Shown: positions 45,401-56,195 of the stretch, piece after piece | Position numbering within the stretch: position 1 is the stretch's first letter | Layout of the letters: each line of letters begins with the position of its first letter | NCBI GenBank assembly: GCA_030737835.1 | Contig: CM060847.1 | Coordinates: 17,631,979 to 17,695,978, forward strand | Length of the DNA stretch: 64,000 nucleotides | Direction of reading: 5' to 3' | Source of the DNA: Acorus gramineus | Lineage: Eukaryota > Streptophyta > Magnoliopsida > Acorales > Acoraceae | Translations under genes and position numbers: made by a program | Notes under the pieces: generated by a model | Told to the model about the DNA's origin: nothing | What the model saw: the letters and a program-made list of their open reading frames with translations, nothing else | The model's database searches: none

Positions 45401-47480
45401 AAGGAAAAAAAAAAGGAGAAAAAATAGAAAAAGAAAAAAAAGGAGAGATTTGTGTGTGTTTAGAGGATGTTGTCAACAAGAAAATGTTCCTAAGACTCTT
45501 CTAGAGTTTTGTATTCATTTGTATTTTTGTATTTTATGTATTGTGCGAGTGAAATGACTATAAAAAAACTGAAAATTAAAAAAAAAAACAGAGATAGAGA
45601 GAGAGAGAGAGATTTGTGTGTGTTTAGAGAATGGTATCTACAATCATCATGGTGGTGGTGAAGAAGAAGATCTTCAAGATGACCTTTTGATTGCGGTAAT
45701 AAATTATTTATCTTATCTTTTTGTTACTTGAATTTTGGTGGCACTTACTATTATGATGTTGTTTTGCTTGGTACTATTATGATGTTGTTGCTTCTAGGAT
45801 GATACATTTACTGATTACTTGGTCTACCTTCATCTGCATATATTTGATTTTGAATTAGGGATTTGCATTGATTTTCTATTTGTTATGTTCTACTTGTAAG
45901 TTCAGTAATACCTTTCTGGTAAGGTCAATTATTCAAACTTAGTAGATCTTTTAATTGGAGCATTAAGTTTATTTATTTGGCCTTCTCTGTCTCAGTTCTT
46001 CATTATCGTTCTGTTGTTTAATATTGTTATGCTATTGTTGTTTTTCAACCTGTCTGTAATATAGAAATCTGTGTGTTTATTTTAATGTATATCAATAATG
46101 AATACTTATTGCATTTGACAATAGGCATGAATGATTTGATTATGCAATAAGAAGAAACAATTAGAAGGAATCATGCTTGTTCATGGATTAAAAAGAGGTT
46201 TTAGCTCATTAGCTTCATATTAACAGAGTTGAGGATTCATGTTTAAGGACTGATTGATAGCTTTGGCCTTCAACTTCATATTAACAGAGTTAAGGATTCA
46301 TGTATAAGGACTGATTGATAGCTTTTGGCCATCAACTTCATTAATCTAGCATGCTAACAAACAAGGGATGTAGAGAACACTTTATCATATTTTCTTCATT
46401 TGACCTCCATTTTTGTTCAAGTTTTATTTACTTTTTAATATCATTTTAGATTCATTGAGTTGAGTAATGTCTGGATTAATTAAGGCCTACTTTAAAAATA
46501 CCAGACCTCCATATGATTTTCTGGGGAACATGCAACTAAAGCATTCTTTGTGACGTTTGTTGTTATCTAGTTTCATTTGTTGCTTTAGTATAGAAAAATT
46601 ATATATGTTCGTGGAACTATCTAATATGAAAAATGAAAAATAAAATTGTGGTATTTAACAAGAGTAATATATTTACATATAAAATTGTTTTATTGTTGTA
46701 TTATTAATTGTAAAACATATATAACTTAATGTAGCAGAAAACATGAATGAAATTTTAGTAAATATATGAAAAGTTGCATAAGAAAAAGGAGTCCAAGACT
46801 TGTATAGTTCATGATAAATGTACGGATTATTCAATTTGAAAAGCTCTGAATTTACTATAATATTTCTTGTTTATGCGACTTTTTCACTTTTAATTGTCAT
46901 TGATTCATCCTTTTAAAGATTGAGTTTTAATTTGTCATATATTGCTCATTCTTTTGTTGCTAAATCTCTCGGTCCATATCTATGGTCTCTCACATGCTAC
47001 AACTATTAAGGAGAATGATTTGATTACTCCTCTTGCGTGAAATCAATGTAATTCAGTTCTCTTCTTGAATTATTTTGTGACATTTGACAAAAGATGACCA
47101 GCCAAATAAAGTTAATGAAGTTATACTATTCTATTTTGTAGGTGAATTGATGATACATCTATCAAATGTGAAGTCATGAAGAGATGAAGAACTATTATTC
47201 TTATTTGTCTTGTAATGTTTTGTGTTGATTTGTATCTTTGTTATTTATGTATTGTGCAAAAAGAGAAAAAAAAACAAAAAAAAGGAAAAAAGGAAAAAAA
47301 GAGAAAGAAAGAAGAGATTTGTGTGTGTTAAGAGGATGTTGTCAACAAGAAAATGTTCCTCAGACTCTTATAGCGTTTTGTATCGATTTGTATTTTTGTT
47401 TTATATGTATTGTGTCCGAGTGAAGCGTGTGAAAAAAAGGTTTTTTTAAAAAAGGAAAAGAGAATTGTGTGTGTTTAGTG
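42451..47480. repeat. Three diverged tandem units (1.4-1.8 kb) downstream of CNL1
   Basis: The units begin near 42451, 43891 and 45656, each with a GAAGA-rich stretch followed by TTTGATTG(C/T)GGTAA(C/T)AAATTA. Within units, the same blocks recur in order: GGCACTT..., TTCAGTAATACC-like, GACATTTGACAAAAGATGACCAGC (about 43385, 45195, 47080), CAACAAGAAAATGTTCCT (about 43697, 45474, 47342), then an A/G-rich tract. Spacing between second and third copies is about 1770-1870 bp. Units 2 and 3 are the most alike; unit 1, directly after the CNL1 stop, is diverged. There is no coding capacity beyond short Lys-rich frames from the A/G tracts. Confidence 0.85.
46206..46335. repeat. Short tandem duplication inside the third downstream unit
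   Basis: AACAGAGTTGAGGATTCATG...GACTGATTGATAGCTTT is followed about 65 bp later by a near-identical copy. The second unit has a single copy (about 44410-44470), so this duplication arose after the larger units split. Confidence 0.8.
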
Positions 47481-48406
47481 GATGGTTTAAACAAGAAAAT
47501 GCTTCTTCAATCCATCTCTCTATTGATTGTATATGTTTATTATAATTAGTGAAGTTTTACCATTATTTAGTCATTTTATTTTTCTATATAACTATTTTAT
47601 TTTATTAGACATTTTACGGTTATATAGTTTTTAAACCTTGGATTATAGGTCAGGTGTTACAATGGAGTGACGTATGCATTTGCACTCATCGAATGAAATT
47701 TTTCTTGAGAATTTAAGTTTGGCATATATTGGGTCTGCTTAATGCAGCAGACATCATAAATTTTTGTATTAGTTAATCACAAAAGGATTTGTTTTATGAC
47801 AATGGAAATATGGTAAGATTGATGAGAAGTAAAACAAAAAAAAATGGGAGGGGGTATCCCACCACCCAGAAATTTCTTTTGGTGGTGGAGAGAGAGAGAG
47901 AGAGAGAGTTGATGGAGGAGGGCAGGGCGGAGCAAGGGCGAAGGGCAAGGCAGTGCCAGAGAGGGGGAGGGAGAAAAAGTATGAATTATAGTTGTGTTTA
48001 GGATGTCTACGTGTCTCATGATGTCATGAGAATTTCCTTCCCGGACGCTATCCATGTTATGGTTGATATTTGATATTGTTTTTTTTTTTTTTTAATGTAA
48101 AATGGTCATTGTCACTTCTATGTATTACAACAATCCCATAGGATCATTCACTTGGTGTGTAGACAATTTGTTACAAGTATTCACAAAATAAAAATATCTA
48201 AGACGATGCTTTGTGCGAAGACAAGCTGCTACAAGTACTCCCAAAATACTAGGTGGACTGGGTGCTTTGCAACCACCCTCACCCCCCTAACTTCAGTCTA
48301 ATTGCATCACAAAGTGGTGTTGGGGGAAACGATGACGGATGTTCCTAAACCTAGGGACCCCTATCAATGTCTTCAACATGTTCCCGCAACTCGCCATGTG
48401 TAGCTA
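47481..48406. other. Intergenic sequence
   Basis: No gene. It contains a GA microsatellite (47888-47908) and a local duplication of about 70 bp (GTGTAGACAATTTGTTACAAG near 48158 and GTGCGAAGACAAGCTGCTACA near 48211). Confidence 0.5.
47888..47908. repeat. (GA)n microsatellite
   Basis: An uninterrupted GA run of 21 bp. Confidence 0.9.
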
Positions 48407-49070
48407 TGGAAGGCTATTTGGAGACTCTTAATATTTCCTAAGATTCAATTTTTTCTGTGGCATTTGAATTGAGGACAACTACCAACCAAATATGTATTTA
48501 GATTCAATTGGTATCCATGTGGAGGTTTCATATCTCATGTGTGGCTCGGAGCCTGATATCACCGAGCTTGTGTGACTTTGCAGTGACATATTGGCAAACT
48601 CTAGCCATCGTCCCATGTTTGGCAATGCAAGCAACCACTCATCATGCTTGGTGCAGGGATCACAATTCTAAGTTTCATCTCATTTTCTTCATCTTTATGT
48701 TGTGGCATGCAATGGCTGGCACGCAACCATCAATTCGATCTATTTCTCATTACCAAGGTGGAGGCACACATGCAAGAATGTGTTGGACACCTAGGAAGTA
48801 TGGAAGCCTCTCTCGGATATAGGTAGACGTCTGGTGGAAGAATTGCATCATATACATACGTACAGCAGGGATTTTGCAAATCAACTTGATCATCACAAAT
48901 GGAAGTGTAAATCAACACACTCGAGTATTAGCCGAGGCAGGATTTGTGATTCTCTACCCACATCCTCATAGGGTGCTGGGGGGAGGGATTCATGTCTCAC
49001 TGTATGTATGGGAATCACCCATTTGTGCAGAGATGAATATCCTACAAGGTGTGAAATTTGCACAGTCCTA
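48407..49070 (+). pseudogene. LINE ORF2 C-terminal remnant (zf-RVT and RNase H)
   Basis: From 48407 the reading WKAIWRLLIFPKIQFFLWHL, a TGA, then LPTKYVFRFNWYPCGGFISH matches the zf-RVT domain at the end of plant LINE ORF2 (W-K-x-I-W-x-L...P-K-I-x-x-F-L-W, L-P-T, C-x-x-C/G). After frame breaks, ITNGSVNQHTRVLAEAGFVI and EMNILQGVKFA (48890-49060) fit the RNase H-like domain: TDGS replaced by TNGS, then A-E-x-x-A-x-L-x-G-V-x-x-A. The upstream RT is absent. The stops and lost catalytic Asp show an old, dead fragment. Confidence 0.65.
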
Positions 49071-50924
49071 AGGATTGACTGATAATATCTGCATTTACTC
49101 CATGCTCAAGCACTTATTTGATAGTATCTACATTTATACTCCATGCTCAAGCACTTATTACGCTACTCCAAGGCCAAGACGTTATACCTTGTCACCTCTT
49201 AGAGGATGTTGAACAAGCTCGTCAATACTTATCTTAGTCGGACCAGTTTCCGTAATCAAGGTCACTCAAGGAGCGGTTCGGTGTCCCGAGGAACTCGCCT
49301 GCTATGCTCACACTTGACAAGGGACTAGAGTGACAGACTATCTGCGGGATGACCAAGTACGCCACATTTTGTTTTGATAGCGTATCACACATGTACAGAA
49401 CTTGTCTATACAGACACACACAAATGATGTATCTCTTTCATCATTTTGATAATATAACATAACATCTTCACTCCTAGGTTGACCATAAAAAAAAAATCAT
49501 GGGATCAAAATTAGGCATAATTATTTCCACCCCACTCTTCTAAATTTGTAAATCTAATTAAATCAACGATTGAACTAGTGATCTCTAACCTGTTTAGTTA
49601 TCGGCTTCAATGAACAATTCAATTCAGAAACCAAATAGTGATGATTCCACAACAGAATGGGACCACAAAAAACCATAAGACCCTCCAAATAAACCCCCCT
49701 CTTGTTGGTCCCTCATGTGTTTAGCGCAGAGGTGTAAGGACACCTCCAATTTCATTGGAATGTGGGATCACTCTCTGCATACAACTCTTTGGGCTGGGAT
49801 ATTATGGGTTCTTATCCACTGTGTACTCTACTTGTTTTTCCAAACCCACCTCTTGAAATGAAATGTGACTTCTGAGTTGGAAGTACAGGGAATTTTAAAT
49901 TTATACCAATCCAGCCATCCATTGTAATTGCTTCTTTGAGCATCTTGTCTAATGACATTTTATACATGTCCTCCATCATTCACTTTCTATAGTTGTCCAA
50001 GGAAGGGCAGGTATACACCTACATGGTCTTCTATCTCTGAGACGACTCCTCCTGGGATTAATTATAATGCATTGAATGGACCCATCAAATTGAAAACATA
50101 AAAAATTGCTAAAAAGTTATATACTTTGTTTAAAGAGATATACATCTAGATAGCCATCGATAGAATGTTATCAAGATATTTAGACTGTCCAGGAGATTGT
50201 CATCACATACTGGCTCATAAGAACAAATCCAATGAAAAAAAAAAAATCAAAACCAGATAATGAGATAACTAGATTTATTCACTAAACCCTTGTTTAGATA
50301 ACAATATAAGTAACTAGATTTATTTTTGAATAAATAACTATTTATAACTGTACCAAAAGAATATTTCATTTATAATTTAATTATGTTTTTAGTTATTCTC
50401 ATTATAAAACAAAATAATAATTTTTTTATTATTTAGCTAATCATTGATAAATTATAATAAACAATGAATAAGTTATAAATAAATATTATAATTATAAAAT
50501 AATTTAATATGTAAACCCCGTCATTCAAATAAAGTGATAACAAATTATTTAACATACGAACCACCCTTGTGCCCATGTAATTAAATAGTGGGTACTTGGA
50601 ATAACACAATTTCAATGGATACATATATTCTAGCATAGTTATAACAAAAATAACACAATTCCAGGGAATACGTATAGCATAGTTATAACCACTTATTCCT
50701 TACCAAAAAAAAAATCACTTCTTTGGGCTTATTAACTCATATTTCACGTATATTCTTCAAGCTAAATAAATGTTACAACTTACGTGAAGCCTCAACTAAA
50801 AACACACTGACCAGCATTCATTCATCTACAGATTGAAAGAATGTAAAACGAAAATCAAACAGAAAAGGAAAAGTGACCTAAGGAAGAAATGAGCATAGCA
50901 AAAGCACTAGAGTGATTTCCATTT
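49071..50924. other. Intergenic sequence
   Basis: No gene is supported. 50280-50700 is very AT-rich and shares ATATTCTAGCATAGTTATAAC-type blocks with 30930-31000, probably another relic of the dispersed MITE family. 49200-49400 is less AT-rich, but no motif is recognised. Confidence 0.5.
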
Positions 50925-52007
50925 TCAGGAGCAGCAAGAAGCACCGGCAGTTCGTTCCACTGGTCTGTCCATAAGAACCATTCCCGCGGGATTCTGCACC
51001 GGCTGAGCTCGAGGAAGCCTCTTTGCTGTACCAAGAAAGAATAGATTAGTTTGGGTGATCATGCGATATGTTAGAGAGATGAGAGAATTAAAATAAAAAC
51101 TTCATGACTTCTAGTCTCCTTCATAGATCATGCAAAACAATACAATAGTTTTTAGTCAAGAGTGCTAAGGCCTAACCACTGAAAGTAGTTCTTTTACTCC
51201 TTTCATACAAATTTTCATGCTTATGTTTAATCATGCATGATAATTAAATTTGAACATAATATAAACAAATATAATTTTACAATAAATGTCGGATTTGGAA
51301 GAAATTTTTTTTTAAGAAAACGGTAGGTCAAAGCTCTCGTTTTATTATATTAATAAAGGAGAAAGCCCAAAAGGAAAACACATGATAAGCACAAACCAAA
51401 AAAGAAAAAGGATCCGTTCCAGAAAGGGGGACTGACCCATAAATAAGGCAAAATCAGAAACTACCCCTGAATAATAAAATGCTCCCTCACGATAACCACT
51501 GCACGAGCTCCCGGATTTGGATATTTTTCAGAGCATATACACTTTTCTAATTTTTCAGGTATGGATTTGGAGTAGAGATGGGGTCATATAGAAGGCAATC
51601 CTCAAGTCATGAGCAAACTATAATAATGTGGATTTTGTACCATGGAGGGTCTTTTTTTTTTTGCACATATGAGCGCCGCGTGTATGTACGTAGATTTGTG
51701 TAAGTGCGTGCATTTGTGGAAGTATGGAAGACATAGGTATTGGGTTGGACCATCAAACATGAAAAATTTGGAATTTCATTGTCGCATAGCTCCTGAGGTG
51801 CAACGAAAGTGATGTATTGTTTGGTCAACATAAGAAAGTATGCTTTTTAAGTGCAGTCATAAACACGCATGGAAATGCATTTGTTAACATTTGACATTGA
51901 ACAAGAGAGATACCAATCTCATAGAAGATTTCATTGACATTTGTCGCGGACTTTGCAGAAGTCTCCATGAAAAATAGATTATTCTCCTCTGCATATGTTT
52001 GGGCTTC
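50925..52007 (-). pseudogene. Rab5/RABF-type small GTPase, last two exons only
   Basis: Exon A (51914-52007) follows a splice acceptor (TTGCAG) and encodes [19 protein letters not shown] and [12 protein letters not shown], including the G5 nucleotide-binding motif SAK. It ends at a donor (ATTG-GTATCT). Exon B (50925-51025) follows TACAG and continues in phase to give AKRLPRAQPVQNPAGMV and a terminal ASCCS, the double-cysteine prenylation site. Joined phases are correct, and the residues match the C-terminal third of plant Rab5 (RHA1/ARA7-like), which directs traffic to late endosomes and vacuole. I find no P-loop, switch or NKxD exons upstream on this strand as far as 60 kb. It is therefore a truncated gene copy, or a gene with very distant exons. 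Confidence 0.75.
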
Positions 52008-52676
52008 CTGCAACCGAAAGATTTCAGTGATCAAACAAATCAAACATCAGCCTTTTTAGCCATTTAGCATAAGGTGCAACCAGAACAAGTAACTGTGAAT
52101 GCATTGGAGCACAAGTAAGAATCACCATTTGAAACCGTAGAACTAGATCAATGAACAAATAATACATATGCATGATAAGAAAAATAGAGTCGAAGGCCAT
52201 CAGACATGGCTCTATGATATATCTAATATAGTGGCCCACATTTCCACAGACAATTTGAGGGTTCCAGACAATCAAATTTTCCTCTCAATCCAGTAGTCTC
52301 ATACAGACATGATCCACATGTTGAAATGAAAGCAAACTGAATAAATTCTATCATATATATTTTATATAATGATAAATTGTCGCTTGAGATATACAAGCCA
52401 TGCAACTCATTGATTCTTCAGGCCTTCTCCCAAGGACTCTTTGCAACTTCAGGAGACAGTTTGATTACACTATATATCCATCATTAGCATGATAAATTAT
52501 GTGTGAAGTGTTTACATCCAACAAAAAACCATGTCCATGCTTGTAGAATTGAATTCACATGAGTAGCCTCGGGTCAATTTTGGTAATTTAATTGAGTTCT
52601 AGGAGTAACCAACTCTACAAAATAAACTAAGAAAATAATCTCCCCATAATATTTGAAATGTTCCGCACTATCGACA
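52008..52676. other. Region upstream of the Rab exons; no further exon recognised
   Basis: Minus-strand open frames here (for example 52024-52275) do not match any Rab segment. An intron or intergenic DNA is equally possible. Confidence 0.4.
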
Positions 52677-52699
52677 CCCCCCCCCCCCCCCCCCCCCCC

Positions 52700-52771
<72 letters not shown>

Positions 52772-52774
52772 CCC
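52677..52774. repeat. Near-pure poly-C tract, 98 bp
   Basis: 23 C, one A (52700), 68 C, one T (52769), then 5 C. It is followed by an A-rich run. All proline- or glycine-rich open frames here are artefacts of this tract. Confidence 0.95.
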
Positions 52775-53121
52775 AACCCAAAAAAAAACAAAAGAAAAAA
52801 AAAAGAGTACAACTTTGAAAGATATAGAAAACCCCATCCAAAACACTGCAGACCGACAAAAGGTTGGTGATAGTAAAACAAAGAAAGAAGGAAGTTTAAT
52901 CTGCAATTCAATAAAGGTCCATTGCCTTCCTCCATGGAGTATTTTCATCATCTAGCTGAGGATGATGTTGATTAGGAAAAAAAATGCCATGGAAATATCA
53001 AAATCACACTCAATAAAGGAACCCGGGTAGCCTAGGTAGAACAATTAGTCCCACCACAATTCTCCTACATACCAGTTCAATTTTGGAGCCAAGACAGATG
53101 GCATTCTAAGTTCTCCCAAGT

Positions 53122-53490
53122 ATTTTTTTTTTTTTAGAGAGACAGAAGGTGGGCATTCAGCCTCAATTTTATTGCTAAAAAAAAACAGAAATGCCCAAAG
53201 CGCACACAAAATAACACACCAAGGATAAGAAAAGAGCCTGAATGGGAACCGAGGGCTAGGTAGAAGAGATGTCTACCATGCACACCCAGCTCCAACCCCA
53301 ATCACACATACTCCACAATACAAATCCTCCCCCCCGGAATGGAACACCCTCTGGGCACCCGCGCAATGCACGCCCCAATCCATAATTAGGCACACAACCA
53401 TTTCCCAAATGTTTTCAGTGTACACCTTCTTACCCCTAAAGATAAGGTGGTTCCATGAAAGCCACAAAGCCCAAGTGACAGCCAAGACAA
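53122..53490 (-). mobile_element. 5'-truncated LINE 3' end with poly(A)
   Basis: On the minus strand the frame 53273-53485 (AVTWALWLSWNHLIFRGKKV) matches the end of plant LINE ORF2, where W-x-x-W-x-x-R-N-x-x-I-F is typical. It is followed by a 3' UTR and a poly(A) tail (T run at 53123-53135 on +). This is the expected product of abortive target-primed reverse transcription. Similarity upstream of ~53490 is lost. A target duplication is not convincing. Confidence 0.6.
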
Positions 53491-53613
53491 AAGACTCTTA
53501 ACACTTTAGCCCATAGTCATACGATACATGTGTTCTTATGTACGATACATGCAGCCTCACATTGTGCATTCTATTTCTTTTTAAAAAATAGCATATGGGC
53601 CGTTTGAACCCCG

Positions 53614-53823
53614 TCAGTCATGGACAACCGTCATGGACAATTTGTAAAGACTTGGATCGGTCTCCGTCAAATGGTACATCATTTGGAGTAAATCGACATA
53701 AGAGATCTTCTTACGTATGATGGTGGTTTTCCTGGTACCACCTTCATAAAATGAACTATCTTCACGTTGAACAATCCTCCCGTTAAAAGAGTACATTAAC
53801 GGGACATCGGATTTCTTTACCAT
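53614..53823 (-). pseudogene. Possible MULE-associated N-terminal ORF fragment
   Basis: A 69-codon frame starting MVKKSDVPLMYSFNGRIV and containing SSFYEGGTRKTTIIRKKISY and LTETDPSLYKLSMTVVHD. The style (a short N-terminal domain with YEGG, R-x-x-x-S-Y and a final T-V-V-H-D/N) resembles the N-terminal region of plant MuDR/MULE-type proteins. I base this on remembered family appearance only. It stops at TGA with no transposase core beyond, so it is a fragment or a short unknown gene. Palindromes at 54416-54559 lie about 600 bp upstream of its start. Confidence 0.35.
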
Positions 53824-54415
53824 CTAAACCATAAATTATTCAACTTGGTAAATATATTTCTAAATTCATAATAATAAAATCCATCCAACACATACACATT
53901 AAACACTATAACATTCATGCAACACATACAAAGCATATTTCCTAAAAATAGCCTTTCATTTTTTTAAAATGTTTACTAAGAGGCCATTGAATTATTTCTT
54001 AAGGCCATACAATTTTTTTAAAAAATTTTATATATGACAATCCCATTTTTCAAATTTTTTTAAGATTTAAAAGTTTATTTTGACAAATAAGAAATTTTAA
54101 AATAACCAAAACCCTAAAAAAATTCACATTTCACTTAACAAAACATCATACAATCAACATTCCAATAATAAATAAATTCAACATTTAGGATTTTTTATAA
54201 AAACCCTAATTTAATCAATAAAATCAAAACAATTGATAAATAAATAATAAAATTCAAGAACATTTAGGGTTTTGATGTTTACCTTTGGATTGAGAGTTGT
54301 TTTTGATGATTTTTCGGGGTTGGCAGCGGGTGGGTGGGTGAAAGAGGGACAAAAGGGGTGAAAAATGGGGGTTTTAGGGCTTGGCAGCGGGGACGGGCCT
54401 TATATATGCCGTGCC
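53824..54415. other. AT-rich sequence leading to a G-rich block
   Basis: Mostly AT-rich and non-coding. At 54310-54400 a G-rich stretch (GGCAGCGGGTGGGTGGG..., GGCAGCGGGGACGGG) precedes the palindromes. It might be the leader of the minus-strand fragment at 53614-53823, but no gene structure is demonstrated. Confidence 0.4.
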
Positions 54416-54447
54416 CTGGAGACGGCATATATATATGCCGTCTCCAG
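54416..54447. repeat. Perfect 32-bp palindrome, start of a palindrome cluster
   Basis: The arm CTGGAGACGGCATATA is followed immediately by its exact reverse complement. A second near-copy (AGGAGACAGCATATATATAT then GCCGTCTCCAG) follows directly at about 54446-54476. Confidence 0.95.
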
Positions 54448-54523
54448 GAGACAGCATATATATATGCCGTCTCCAGTATATATATATGCTCTCAGTCACT
54501 TTATTATCATTGTTTGAACGAGA

Positions 54524-54559
54524 ATATTTTACACTGGAGACGGATCCAGTGTAAAATAT
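54524..54559. repeat. Inverted repeat with 15-bp perfect stem
   Basis: ATATTTTACACTGGA (54524-54538), loop GACGGA, then the exact reverse complement TCCAGTGTAAAATAT (54545-54559). The loop plus stem end recreate the GGAGACGG word found in the upstream palindromes. Confidence 0.95.
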
Positions 54560-55419
54560 CAGCGGGGCTAGTTTTTGTAAATATTCGGGTGGCGGGGCTA
54601 TTTTTGTAAATATTTAATTTTTGGGGGCTAAAACTGTTAATTACCCTAATTTCTTTCCCCAGCGTTGACCAGCTCTCTTAAAAAGTTCCCTCAAAGTCAA
54701 ATACTCCATTCGCTGCTTTCGGTTTTGGGTCTGTCTCTATTTAAAGTGTTGGAGTGGGGAGGGACACCAAATCATTCGGATCCATTTGTCTATTATATAC
54801 TCAGGTATATATTTGCAAATTAATCTTCTTTGTTTTTTTTTTTTCTTGTGGTGTGTATTTTTTGGTCTTTATATCTATGTTCAGTTGTTAATCTTTCACA
54901 AATTGATCTATGGTTTGATGAGTTTGATTTGATTTGATTAGGAATAAGAACATGCATACTTATACCCACAGTGGATTTGATGGACCTGTTTGATATTCTG
55001 TTTAGATGACCAGCGAGAATTTATCAATGGAAGCCATCTGAGAAGGTCAAACAGCCAAATCCACAGTATTTGTGATTTAAAGAAACTATAATTTGAATTC
55101 TCTATTTCGAGATTTTCATATTCTAATAAGTGTTTCCAATGCACTATAGATATTTATAGATCACGCAGCTCTGTTCCTTCTCATCGCCCCATCTATGCTT
55201 TACTCTGTTTCTAATACAAGAATGTTTTATACAAAGTCCCAACTATGCTTTTTTTTTTTTTTTGGTAACAAGGCTTTGAAGGTTACTATTCATTATCTTT
55301 CACAAAGAAAATGTACATGGAAGACCAGACAGCCCCATCTTGGGACTGACTTTGTACAAAACATTCTTGTAAAGTATGAAATACAGGATATATAAGTTTC
55401 AAGATCCCCAGGTCCTCTA
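54560..55419. other. Intergenic sequence
   Basis: No supported gene. CTATTTAAAG near 54738 followed by TATACTCAGGTATATA near 54796 resembles a TATA region and a splice donor, but no coding exon is recognised downstream. Confidence 0.4.
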
Positions 55420-55879
55420 GCCCCCGTTTGGAACAGGAATATGATTTATTATTGGGTATACATTTATCCAAGCATAAATGAGTATAAATAAGGATAAAAT
55501 GATTTTATATTTGGTTGTGTTTTGAATTATTCTCATTGGTAAACGTAAGAATAAATAATAAATGTTTGTTGTTTGGGTAAAATGTGAATAAAGTATGGAT
55601 AAAGATTTATAAAATGTAAAAAAATAATGATAGTTGATTTAATATGTGATTTATAAGAGGTGATGATAGTTGATTTGACAGTGGACTCACATATTCTTTG
55701 AGTGGAATAACCTAGGATAACTTTAATTCCATGGGTTGGTTGGAATCGATATACCAATTTAGACCAGTTTATTCTAGCATACTTTATTACGGGTTATCCA
55801 GAGTTTCCAAACACCCTTTATCCCTTATCCGAGGTTATCCGGAGTTATTTGGGAGCTTATTCCCAAAACAAACGGGGGC
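55420..55879. mobile_element. MITE with GCCCCCGTTTG termini
   Basis: GCCCCCGTTT (55420-55429) and AAACGGGGGC (55870-55879) are perfect 10-bp inverted ends. With mismatches the symmetry extends further (GGAATATG... against the inverted GGGAATAAGC...). Its internal blocks recur at 1676-1740. The 460-bp core is non-coding. The flanks read CTA and ATA, so the target duplication is unclear. Confidence 0.65.
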
Positions 55880-55956
55880 ATAAAGTCCTACCAAAAAAGG
55901 ACCTTTGCACGTACATACCTTTTTTTTTATGCCCAATGCACATTGAGAAAGCAGTC

Positions 55957-56195
55957 TCAATGAGTAGAGGAGAAGTCCAAGGCCAAGCTGCAAAGTGCCA
56001 CTATCTTTGTTGGGCTATGATGACTGATAACAAAAGCAGCACCAGCCTCTCTTGAATTAATAATAATATCTTTAGATTTGTCCATTGCTAAATACACCAT
56101 ACATTCCATTAAATATGCCATAGCACTACTAGCAAATTGTAGACTGAGTTCTCTGAAAGTTTTAGAATAGGAAGAAGCCATTAGATAGACAATGC
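55957..56195 (-). other. Candidate orphan exon of unknown function
   Basis: A minus-strand open stretch follows a good splice acceptor (a long pyrimidine tract ending CTCCTTTTCAG at 56196) and reads IVYLMASSYSKTFRELSL, then ASSAMAYLMECMVYLAMDKS and REAGAAFVIS. Composition and the acceptor look more gene-like than surrounding frames. I do not recognise the family and see no neighbouring exons, so it may equally be a gene fragment or chance. Confidence 0.3.

Noticed and set aside
47222-47449. Lys/Arg-rich open frames resembling nuclear-localisation-type peptides (also 43772-44026)
   Set aside because: They come from A/G-rich tracts inside the tandem units downstream of CNL1.
48508-48822. 104-codon plus-strand frame as a small gene
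   Set aside because: It overlaps, in another frame, a decayed LINE zf-RVT domain, which explains the composition.
52574-52955. Polyproline and polyglycine open frames on both strands
   Set aside because: Direct translation of the poly-C tract; not genes.
53115-53476. CCCAAGT at both sides of the LINE 3' end as a target-site duplication
   Set aside because: The right-hand copy lies within the conserved coding stretch AVTWALW of the LINE itself, so it is not flanking sequence.
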